A stretch of 5,794 nt of DNA from Aquificaceae bacterium (GTDB taxonomy: Bacteria; Aquificota; Aquificia; Aquificales; Aquificaceae). Below, in pieces: positions 1 to 5,093 of this stretch. Positions within the stretch are counted from its first letter, which is position 1. Each line of letters opens with the position of its first letter. The notes below the pieces were generated by a model. The model did not search any database, was not told where the DNA came from, and saw nothing but the letters and a program-made list of their open reading frames with translations. A program made the translations under genes and the position numbers. Where the stretch lies: positions 1 to 5,794 of the forward strand of contig JANWVD010000063.1 of the NCBI GenBank assembly GCA_025057715.1. Reading direction: 5' to 3'.

Positions 1-471
1 TATTAGAGCATAAAATGCAACATGGCCTGCGTTTTCATTGAGAGAAAACGGGGGGTATCCTGTCCACATCATGCGTATGGCGTTACCTGGAAGAAGCGTA
101 ATTAGCGCAAGGACGCTTGCTGAGAAGAATAGCCAGTAGCTAAGGGCGTTAAGACGCGGGAAGGCAACATCCCTTGCACCTATCATAAGCGGAAGCAGGT
201 AGTTTCCAAAAGAGCTCCAAATACCGACTGCCCACCAAAACTGCATTAAAACGCCGTGAATAGTAAGGGCTTTGTTATATTGGTCTTCGCTAAGGTATTG
301 AAGGCCGGGCTGGAAAAGCTCGAGTCTGATTGCCAATGCAGATAGCCCTGCTACGAGGAAAAAGATGAGGCTTGTAACCCCATACATTATGCCGATTTTT
401 TTGTGGTCTGTTGTGAAAATCCACTCTTTGATACTTGCGCTAAAGTAGGGCTTTTGACTTACTGCTGCCAT
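1..471 (-). CDS. coxA: Cytochrome c oxidase subunit I, N-terminal 157 residues (runs off the window)
   Basis: This is the catalytic subunit of a heme-copper oxygen reductase: an integral membrane protein that reduces O2 at a heme-CuB centre and pumps protons. Only the first 157 codons are present. Visible landmarks are the TDHKKIGIMY motif (about residues 21-30), Arg49 in the RLELFQPG stretch, and His72 in TIHGVLM, the expected low-spin heme ligand. FGNYLLPLMIGARDVAFPRLN follows at about 88-108. Asn90, Asp101 and Asn108 match the D-channel entrance residues of A-type oxidases; the usual GAPD is GARD here. The YPPFS motif is at 140-144. The CuB ligands lie outside the window, so the oxidase subtype cannot be settled. 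The ATG start is supported by a strong AAGGAGG eight bases upstream that overlaps the coxB stop codon. It is the last gene seen of the coxC-sco-coxB-coxA operon. Confidence 0.95.
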   Translation of the reverse strand, partial: MAAVSQKPYFSASIKEWIFTTDHKKIGIMYGVTSLIFFLVAGLSALAIRLELFQPGLQYLSEDQYNKALTIHGVLMQFWWAVGIWSSFGNYLLPLMIGARDVAFPRLNALSYWLFFSASVLALITLLPGNAIRMMWTGYPPFSLNENAGHVAFYALI

Positions 472-479
472 TTTTTAAA

Positions 480-486
480 CCTCCTT
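480..486 (-). promoter_or_regulatory. Ribosome binding site of coxA
   Basis: AAGGAGG on the minus strand, eight bases before the coxA ATG. Its first base is part of the coxB TAA stop codon, so termination on coxB and initiation on coxA are physically adjacent and probably coupled. Confidence 0.8.
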
Positions 487-1184
487 TAGTTTTGTTTAGG
501 CTGAACGCCCTCTGATACCCACTTTTGAAATTGCTCTTCCGGAACTACGCGCAAAACTGCGGCCATTTTGCTATGCTGAGTGCCGCAATACTCTCTGCAA
601 AATACCCAGTAATTACCGGGCTTATTGATTTGAAACCAAAGATGGGTAATTCTTCCAGGGACGCAATCTTCGGTCACCTTTGCAGGATGGACATAGAACG
701 ACTGGATGACATCACGAGATGTGCAATAGACCTTGACTGGCTTTCCTGCTGGGATGTATGGGACGACAGCATCGTTTACTTCTTCGGGCTTTATATATTT
801 CCCGGTTTGAGGGTCTGTCACGGAATTGAAGAAGGTATAGACTTGCTTCCCATTTGGATATTCAAACTCCCAGCCCCACATAAAAGCGGTGACTTTTATC
901 TCCAAAGCCCCCTCAGGCGGGGTGCGCTGGGCGTTGTAAAAAGCGAAGCTCTGGGTGGCTAAGTATATGACTACTATTGTGGGGATGATTATCCACATAG
1001 CTTCGAGGGCTTTGCTGTCTTTGGTTGGCACACCTCTTTCGTTAACGCCCTTGCGATAGCGATATTTAAATAGGAAGTAAGCGCCGGGGATAAAGACAAT
1101 GAGGTAGATAATGACTGACACTATGAGCCAGATTTCGTAAATTATGTCAAAGTAGTTAGCTGGTTGCGCTAAGATTTCCTTCAT
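486..1184 (-). CDS. coxB: Cytochrome c oxidase subunit II, with an altered CuA histidine position
   Basis: Subunit II takes electrons from cytochrome c at a dinuclear CuA site on the periplasmic side and passes them to subunit I. The 232-residue protein has two membrane helices (about 13-40 and 62-83), the aromatic FMWGWEFEY patch (101-109) of the electron-entry region, and a cupredoxin domain from about 93 onward. The CuA loop CREYCGTQHSKM supplies Cys196, Glu198, Cys200, His204 and Met207. These fall at the same numbers as in the bovine protein, and D173 and PGR (176-178) also align without gaps. The first ligand, expected as His161 in DVIHSF, is Gln161 (codon CAG, bases 702-704). A His occurs at 166, and extra cysteines sit at 154 and 174. 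There is no lipobox. The ATG overlaps the sco stop codon as ATGA and has AAGGAG eight bases upstream. The family call is firm; how well the CuA site works is open. Confidence 0.95.
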   Translation of the reverse strand: MKEILAQPANYFDIIYEIWLIVSVIIYLIVFIPGAYFLFKYRYRKGVNERGVPTKDSKALEAMWIIIPTIVVIYLATQSFAFYNAQRTPPEGALEIKVTAFMWGWEFEYPNGKQVYTFFNSVTDPQTGKYIKPEEVNDAVVPYIPAGKPVKVYCTSRDVIQSFYVHPAKVTEDCVPGRITHLWFQINKPGNYWVFCREYCGTQHSKMAAVLRVVPEEQFQKWVSEGVQPKQN

Positions 1185-1972
1185 CTCATCAGCTCCTTAT
1201 TGCGATTATAAATATATGCGGTGGCAAGCGTCCCTGCAAGGGTTAGCATGCCTATGGAGGCAAATATTACAAGCGGGTCGATTGTGTATCTGCTTCTGGT
1301 ATGGTCATAGCGAAAGCATGCCAAGATAGCAAGGTCAATGATGTTGTTGATGCTTGGATTTTCACGCTGGGCGTCTATGAATGCCATTTTGACATCTCTT
1401 TCTCTGAGGAAAGCGCCGTAAAGATAGCGCATTATGCGTTTTTCTGGTGATATAAAAATAGTAACGCTTGGATGCAGAAATAGCTTATCTCTCTCTACAT
1501 AAAAGAATTTAAAGCCTACTGATTGAGTAATTAGCTTGATATCTTCTTTTGATAAAATCCCAACTAGCCAGTTTTGGGGAAGGTTTTTGTTTCCGAAGTT
1601 GCTTAGTATGAAGTTTTCCAAGCTCTTTATATCGTCCTTTTCGTCAAAGGATAAAACTATGTAGCGATAGTCATCTGGAAGGGATTTAGAGACTTTATAA
1701 AGGTGCTCGGTTGATATAGGGCATACGGAGTTGCAGGAAAAATATACAAGCAAGAGAGCTGCCGGTTTTGAGCCTAAGAATTCATAAAGACTTACATCGC
1801 CTTGCAAGGTCTTTACATTTATGTTGGGGATTTTTTTGTTTATGTATAGGTCCTCTTGGATTTTGACTATTGAGACATCTTGCTCCCCGGGGTTTGCAGT
1901 ATAACGACCATACTCATACTTTGAAAAAGCCGCGTTAAAAAAAAGCAAGATAAGAATGGCTAAGAGCTTCAA
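1181..1972 (-). CDS. SCO1/SenC-family copper chaperone for CuA assembly
   Basis: SCO proteins are membrane-anchored thioredoxin-fold proteins facing the periplasm that deliver copper to, or reduce the cysteines of, the CuA site in subunit II. With the start chosen here (263 residues), CNSVCP carries Cys80 and Cys84 and FLHPSVTIF carries His167, the three expected copper ligands. The conserved C-terminal CFRYD element is followed by a second membrane segment (about 233-255) and a basic tail. I prefer the TTG at 1972-1970: it overlaps the coxC stop as TTGA, and the protein then begins MKLLAILILLFFNAAFS, a clean signal or anchor sequence. mnmA in this window uses the same TTGA arrangement. A GTG at 2020 would add 16 polar residues ahead of the hydrophobic stretch and has no Shine-Dalgarno. 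Lying between coxC and coxB, it is well placed to mature the CoxB made next to it. Confidence 0.92.
   Translation of the reverse strand: MKLLAILILLFFNAAFSKYEYGRYTANPGEQDVSIVKIQEDLYINKKIPNINVKTLQGDVSLYEFLGSKPAALLLVYFSCNSVCPISTEHLYKVSKSLPDDYRYIVLSFDEKDDIKSLENFILSNFGNKNLPQNWLVGILSKEDIKLITQSVGFKFFYVERDKLFLHPSVTIFISPEKRIMRYLYGAFLRERDVKMAFIDAQRENPSINNIIDLAILACFRYDHTRSRYTIDPLVIFASIGMLTLAGTLATAYIYNRNKELMR
1193..1198 (-). promoter_or_regulatory. Ribosome binding site of coxB
   Basis: AAGGAG on the minus strand, eight bases before the coxB ATG and inside the last codons of sco. It confirms the coxB start and lets coxB be translated independently of sco. Confidence 0.7.
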
Positions 1973-2754
1973 GGGGTGATACTTCCAATTAAGTATGCGC
2001 TGCTGGCTACTAAAAGCCACATGATATCAACGAAGTGCCAATATAGGGTGGTTGATTTTATGTAAGTTAGACCTTTGTTGGCGTTTGCTTTGCCAGTGAG
2101 CAAAAGATAAACAGCGATTAGCATCATAAAAATACCGACGACTATGTGAGAGGTATGGATGCCAGTAAGCATGTAAAAGCCAGTGCCATACATGTTAGAG
2201 CCTAAGGTAAAGCCAGAATGCCAAAGATGGAGCCATTCCATTATATGAATGACCATGAAGGCTAATCCAAGGGCGATTGTAAGGAGCATAAAAACGGCGC
2301 TTAGGAGGAACTTACTCTTTTCAAAAAGATGCTCAGCAAAAGCTATCGTTGCACTTGAAGCCCAAAGAATGATTGTTAAAAGCATGGGCAAGACAAGGCT
2401 CATGTCCTTTGGCACCCACTGTGCCCAATTTTCTGCGTTTGAAACCCTTGCCATGTAAAAGCCGGCAAACATCGTGCCGAATATGACGACCTCTGAGACT
2501 ATGAAAAACATCATTGCGGGAAAGCCAAAGCCCTCTTCGTGACCTTTGGAGAAAAACTCGTTGACCCAGCCTGTGAGACCTATCAGCATTAAAACTACGG
2601 CGATGCCGGCAAAGGTTAGACCAAAGAGCTGCTTTTTCCAAACCATGAAGGCGATAAACGAAAGCGGGAGGAAAAGAATTGAAAGACCTACGGGCAATGG
2701 CCAGAAGCTATACTCGTGATGACCAAGGTGATGCTCAGCGCCATGTTCAGCCAT
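1969..2754 (-). CDS. coxC: Cytochrome c oxidase subunit III
   Basis: Subunit III is a seven-helix membrane protein that binds subunit I, stabilises proton uptake and may channel O2; it carries no redox metal. The 261-residue protein has about seven hydrophobic segments (near 19-38, 43-62, 79-101, 120-139, 147-172, 196-219 and 236-257). FFIVSEVVIFGTMFAGFY contains Glu88, matching the conserved buried glutamate (Glu90 of the bovine protein). GIHTSHIVVG (198-207) and YWHFVDIMWL (238-247) are family signatures. The N-terminus is histidine-rich, with His at 4, 8, 9, 12 and 13. The ATG has AGGAGGT just upstream. It is the first gene of the operon, which differs from the common coxB-coxA-coxC order. 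Its stop overlaps the TTG start of the SCO gene. Confidence 0.96.
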   Translation of the reverse strand: MAEHGAEHHLGHHEYSFWPLPVGLSILFLPLSFIAFMVWKKQLFGLTFAGIAVVLMLIGLTGWVNEFFSKGHEEGFGFPAMMFFIVSEVVIFGTMFAGFYMARVSNAENWAQWVPKDMSLVLPMLLTIILWASSATIAFAEHLFEKSKFLLSAVFMLLTIALGLAFMVIHIMEWLHLWHSGFTLGSNMYGTGFYMLTGIHTSHIVVGIFMMLIAVYLLLTGKANANKGLTYIKSTTLYWHFVDIMWLLVASSAYLIGSITP

Positions 2755-2759
2755 GCTTG

Positions 2760-2766
2760 ACCTCCT
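2760..2766 (-). promoter_or_regulatory. Ribosome binding site of coxC
   Basis: AGGAGGT on the minus strand, its purine core six bases before the coxC ATG. It directly abuts the predicted transcription start, so the oxidase mRNA would have a very short leader. Confidence 0.75.
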
Positions 2767-2770
2767 AAAA

Positions 2771-2785
2771 TCAATAATATATTGA
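2771..2785. promoter_or_regulatory. Palindrome overlapping the cox -10 element, candidate operator
   Basis: TCAATA, three bases, then TATTGA: a perfect 6+3+6 inverted repeat covering the predicted -10. A third copy of TCAATA lies at 2797-2802 and overlaps the -35. A dimeric repressor bound here would block RNA polymerase. The half-site resembles TTGAT-type FNR/CRP half-sites only loosely. AT-rich palindromes can arise by chance, so this is a candidate only. Confidence 0.4.
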
Positions 2786-2800
2786 ATTTGGCAATGTCAA
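2774..2800 (-). promoter_or_regulatory. Predicted housekeeping promoter of the cox operon
   Basis: On the minus strand a consensus -35 TTGACA (2800-2795) is followed after 15 bases by TATTAT (2779-2774), five of six matches to the -10 consensus. Shifting the -10 by one or two bases gives the usual 16-17 spacing with poorer hexamers. Transcription would begin near 2767, about 13 bases before the coxC ATG. The region is the only gap between the divergent cox operon and the plus-strand unit. Confidence 0.6.
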
Positions 2801-2816
2801 TACTCATTTTATTTCT

Positions 2817-3200
2817 ATGAGATTGGACCTTAGCAAGATGTTGATTTACGAAAATGAGAGCAAGAGGGTCTTAGAGTCTTTGAGGAGCGGAATTATCGAG
2901 ATTATGCTCATAGAGCTTGAAAGCCTCCCTAAAAGCGAATGGAAGAAAGCTCTAACTACATGGGCGAAGGTCTTTCTGTTTGCTCAAAACTTGGAAGGTA
3001 GGTCCTTAGAAGGGCTTGATGTTATGAGCATTGGGATACTCCAAAGCATAGCCGAAAAGATAAAGGAGGCTAAGTCCTTTGGGATTTTAAAAGAGGGGGA
3101 TAAACCTTTTAGGCTTGTGGTTTTAGCCCTTGAAAATGAGGAAAAGATGCGCGATAGCGCGGTTTATTTTATATGGGACTTTTTTAGGAGGATTTCTTGA
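2817..3200 (+). CDS. Small hypothetical protein upstream of mnmA
   Basis: I do not recognise this 127-residue protein. It is soluble-looking, probably mostly alpha-helical, rich in Lys, Glu and Leu, and contains no cysteine or histidine. It has no signal peptide, membrane segment or catalytic motif that I can see. A Trp/Phe-rich patch (YFIWDFF, about 117-123) near the end could be a packing or partner-binding surface. Its TGA stop overlaps the TTG start of mnmA, and the mnmA Shine-Dalgarno lies in its last codons, so it is really translated and coupled to mnmA; that makes a role near tRNA thiolation or RNA modification a reasonable guess. The ATG has no Shine-Dalgarno, so it may be translated from a leaderless mRNA. 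The next ATG, at 2838, also lacks one. Confidence 0.75.
   Translation: MRLDLSKMLIYENESKRVLESLRSGIIEIMLIELESLPKSEWKKALTTWAKVFLFAQNLEGRSLEGLDVMSIGILQSIAEKIKEAKSFGILKEGDKPFRLVVLALENEEKMRDSAVYFIWDFFRRIS
3186..3191 (+). promoter_or_regulatory. Ribosome binding site fixing the TTG start of mnmA
   Basis: AGGAGG five bases before the TTG at 3197. There is no nearby ATG before the SGGVDS loop except Met7, which is too late. The site therefore settles on TTG as the start and shows that TTGA stop-start overlaps are used in this genome. Confidence 0.85.
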
Positions 3201-4237
3201 AGATAGCGGTTGGTATGAGCGGCGGGGTTGATAGCACCGCTTGCGCTTTGCTTATGTCAAGAGTAGGGCATGAGGTTATTGGGATAACCCTTAGATTCCA
3301 TAAAATCTGTGATGGGGAGAGGGTTTGTTGCTCGCCGCAGGATGTTAAAGATGCGAGCAGGGTTGCTAACTTGCTTGGAATATCGCATCTTGTGATTGAT
3401 TGGGAAGAGCTCTTTCGTCAGAGGGTTGTTGATAGGTTTCTTGGGTTTTCTTCAAGAGGCAAGACCCTAAATCCTTGTGCGGTTTGTAATAGAGATGTCA
3501 AAACTGGGTTTCTTGCAAGGTATTTAAGAGATGTTGCCATGATTGACAGATTAGCAACGGGGCATTATGCCAGAATTGTTGACTTTAAGTCCTTTAGGGT
3601 AATTGCGAGGGCAAAAGATAGAGCCAAGGACCAATCGTACTTTCTTGCGCTCTTAAGGGCTGAGGATATTGAGCTTTTGGAATTTCCGCTTGGCGATATG
3701 ACAAAGGACGAAATTAGAGAGCTCTTGCGCTCTGAGGGGATTGACATTTGGGATAAAAGAGATTCTCAGGATGTTTGCTTTTTTATGGGGAAGAGTTTAA
3801 GTGAGTATCTTGAGGAGAATATTGGGGCTATTGAGGGGGAGTTGGTTTTTGAAAATAGGGTTCTTGCGCGTCATTCGAGCATATTTTCTCTCACCATTGG
3901 GCAAAGGAAGGGTCTTGGCGTGGCTTTTGGGGAAGCTCTTTATGTTAAAGAAATAGACCCTTGCGCGAAGCGCGTTTTGTTATCAAAAAAAGAAGAACTA
4001 TATAAATCCGAGATTGAGCTTGAGTCTTTGAGCTTGCATTTGCCTATAAGTCAGTGGGGTAAGGTCTTTGCTCAAGTGAGATACAGGGGCGAGCTCTCTG
4101 AGGTTGAGGATATTATCCAAACTAATGGGGGGACTTTGGTTAGGTTTAAAAAGCCCGTTTGGGCGCCTGCGCCTGGGCAGGTTTGCGCCTTTTACGAAGG
4201 GGATGTTTTGCTTGGTGGCGGCATTATAGCCAGATGA
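3197..4237 (+). CDS. mnmA: tRNA-specific 2-thiouridylase MnmA
   Basis: MnmA is a cytoplasmic enzyme that activates U34 of Lys, Glu and Gln tRNAs with ATP and inserts sulfur to make 2-thiouridine. The 346-residue protein is near the usual family length. It opens with the PP-loop SGGVDS (8-13), followed by NPCAVCNRDVK with Cys94 and Cys97 and by KRDSQDVCFF with Cys194. Cys97 and Cys194 match the catalytic pair. Cys94 makes this the CxxC variant rather than the DxxC form of E. coli; in the Thermus enzyme three such cysteines have been reported to hold an Fe-S cluster. LTIGQRKGLGVA (232-243) and the C-terminal beta-barrel ending in GGGIIAR complete the family pattern. Additional cysteines are at 38, 44 and 45. 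It starts at a TTG overlapping the upstream stop and ends in an ATGA overlap with the methyltransferase gene. Confidence 0.97.
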   Translation: MKIAVGMSGGVDSTACALLMSRVGHEVIGITLRFHKICDGERVCCSPQDVKDASRVANLLGISHLVIDWEELFRQRVVDRFLGFSSRGKTLNPCAVCNRDVKTGFLARYLRDVAMIDRLATGHYARIVDFKSFRVIARAKDRAKDQSYFLALLRAEDIELLEFPLGDMTKDEIRELLRSEGIDIWDKRDSQDVCFFMGKSLSEYLEENIGAIEGELVFENRVLARHSSIFSLTIGQRKGLGVAFGEALYVKEIDPCAKRVLLSKKEELYKSEIELESLSLHLPISQWGKVFAQVRYRGELSEVEDIIQTNGGTLVRFKKPVWAPAPGQVCAFYEGDVLLGGGIIAR

Positions 4238-5004
4238 TAATCTTTGGGCGAAACGCCATTATCGAGGCTCTAAGGGCGGGAAGGGAATTTGAGAAGGTCT
4301 TTGTAGCTCACGATAGTGCTATGCCTGTTGAGATATTAAGGCTTTGTAAAGAAAGGGGGATAAAGCTCCAAAGGGTTTCTCGAAAGAAGGTAGAAGAGCT
4401 CGCAGGCGTTAAGAAAACTCAGGGTGTAGTTGCTATTTTAAGCGAGGTTGATTATGTGAGTTCTCAGGAGCTTTTTGATGAGGTTTTTAAAAGGGATGGG
4501 TTTTTCTTGGTCCTTGACCATCTGAGCGACCCGCAAAACGTTGGTAATTTGCTAAGGACCTGCGAGGCATTTGGTGGGGTCGGGGCTCTTTTGCCAAAGG
4601 ATAGGGCTTGTCCTATAAATCAGACCGTTGTGAAAGCCTCGAGCGGGGCGATTTTTCATCTTAGACTTTCAAAGGTTAGTAATTTGCACCTTGCCTTAAG
4701 GGAGTTTAAAAAGCTTGGGGGCTGGGTCTTTGCTCTTGATATGCAAGGTAAGAGCCTAAAAGAGGCGAGCTTGGTTTTGCCTTGCGCCTTGATTGTAGGC
4801 AACGAAGGTCAGGGGGTTTCTAAACTGCTTCTTGAGCTCTCAGATGGCATCTTTTCCATACCCATGAGCGGGAAGGTAGAGTCTTTGAATGCTTCAAGCG
4901 CTGGGGCTATTGGGATGTGGGAATTAATTAGAAGGGCCCCACCTGGCGGTGGGGCAAAACAATTAGGGGAGGGAGGGGGAGGGAGTTTCTCAACAAACTC
5001 TTAA
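4234..5004 (+). CDS. rlmB: SpoU/TrmH-family RNA 2'-O-methyltransferase, RlmB-like
   Basis: The enzyme transfers a methyl group from S-adenosylmethionine to a ribose 2'-OH. The closest type is RlmB, which modifies 23S rRNA G2251, though a tRNA target cannot be excluded. The 256-residue protein has an N-terminal L30e-like substrate-binding part (about 1-70, with NAIIEALRAG and KTQGVVAI) and a knotted SPOUT domain. Motif 1 is DPQNVGNLLRT with Asn102 and Arg108, motif 2 GNEGQGV with Glu191, and motif 3 SLNASSAG with Asn219. The family normally ends near residue 234 (WELIRR). A further 22 residues rich in Gly, Pro and Ser follow and look unstructured. The ATG overlaps the mnmA stop as ATGA; an in-frame start at 4159 would place 25 unrelated residues inside mnmA. 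Cotranscription with mnmA puts two RNA-modifying enzymes in one unit. Confidence 0.93.
   Translation: MIIFGRNAIIEALRAGREFEKVFVAHDSAMPVEILRLCKERGIKLQRVSRKKVEELAGVKKTQGVVAILSEVDYVSSQELFDEVFKRDGFFLVLDHLSDPQNVGNLLRTCEAFGGVGALLPKDRACPINQTVVKASSGAIFHLRLSKVSNLHLALREFKKLGGWVFALDMQGKSLKEASLVLPCALIVGNEGQGVSKLLLELSDGIFSIPMSGKVESLNASSAGAIGMWELIRRAPPGGGAKQLGEGGGGSFSTNS
4936..4955 (+). repeat. Perfect 8-bp GC-rich hairpin inside the end of rlmB
   Basis: GCCCCACC, loop TGGC, then GGTGGGGC: a perfect inverted repeat just after the last conserved codons of the methyltransferase. It is followed by AAAAC rather than a T-run, and on the other strand it is not followed by T's either, so it is not a classical terminator. 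It may stabilise the mRNA 3' end. Confidence 0.7.
4966..4983 (+). other. G-quadruplex motif on the coding strand near the rlmB stop
   Basis: Four G-runs of 4, 3, 5 and 3 bases are each separated by a single A. Runs of at least three G with one-base loops form very stable parallel quadruplexes in DNA and RNA. It encodes the GEGGGG tail of the protein and sits between two hairpins close to the 3' end of the gene. Confidence 0.7.
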
Positions 5005-5014
5005 CAATTTTTAA
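4983..5014 (+). terminator. Weak intrinsic-terminator-like hairpin after rlmB
   Basis: GAGTTT (4983-4988), loop CTCAAC, AAACTC (4995-5000), then TT and a T-rich stretch with a five-T run at 5008-5012. The stem is only 6 bp and the U-tract is interrupted by AACAA, so alone it would be inefficient. Together with the upstream quadruplex and GC-rich hairpin it may end the mnmA-rlmB transcript. The rlmB stop codon lies at 5002-5004. Confidence 0.35.
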
Positions 5015-5039
5015 TATTATCCAAATTTTCGAAATAGTC

Positions 5040-5058
5040 AAGACATGATAAAAGTCTT
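5040..5058. repeat. Short inverted repeat upstream of the regulator gene
   Basis: AAGAC, nine bases, then GTCTT. It lies in the AT-rich 89-base gap between rlmB and the HTH-NosL gene, near an 8-bp TTTCGAAA palindrome (5027-5034). A position before the regulator would suit an autoregulatory operator, but five-base arms are weak evidence. I cannot find a convincing -35/-10 pair in the gap; TGATAA (5046-5051) and TATTAA (5071-5076) are the best -10-like sites. Confidence 0.25.
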
Positions 5059-5093
5059 TGCATAAGAGGGTATTAAGTGAGAAGATTTTTCCC

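Noticed and set aside
525..962. 145-codon plus-strand reading frame opposite coxB
   Set aside because: It lies antisense to a clear coxB gene, has no ribosome binding site, and its translation shows no recognisable domain. It is a shadow of codon bias.
2249..2641. Reading frames inside and opposite coxC
   Set aside because: Both overlap the strongly conserved seven-helix subunit III in other frames and have no start signal or family resemblance.
2788..2816. Plus-strand promoter for the hypothetical-mnmA unit starting at TTGGCA (2788-2793)
   Set aside because: The only -10-like hexamers at proper spacing (TATTTC, ATTTCT) are poor and would put the start site inside the gene.
3148..3161. GCGC-GATA-GCGC hairpin in the small hypothetical gene
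   Set aside because: A 4-bp stem without a T-run inside coding sequence; expected by chance.
3565..3747. Minus-strand 60-codon frame within mnmA
   Set aside because: It is Ser/Ile/Leu-rich, antisense to conserved MnmA sequence and without a start signal.
3962..3982. GCGC-GAA-GCGC hairpin followed by TTTTGTT inside mnmA
   Set aside because: It resembles a terminator, but the stem is only 4 bp and lies in the middle of a conserved gene that is cotranscribed with rlmB.
4159..4233. Upstream in-frame start for the methyltransferase
   Set aside because: It would add 25 residues read from the mnmA 3' end that do not resemble the family N-terminus. The ATGA overlap at 4234 gives a normal start.
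5058..5093. TTG start adding 12 residues to the HTH-NosL protein
   Set aside because: No Shine-Dalgarno, and the family N-terminus begins at the ATG at 5094.
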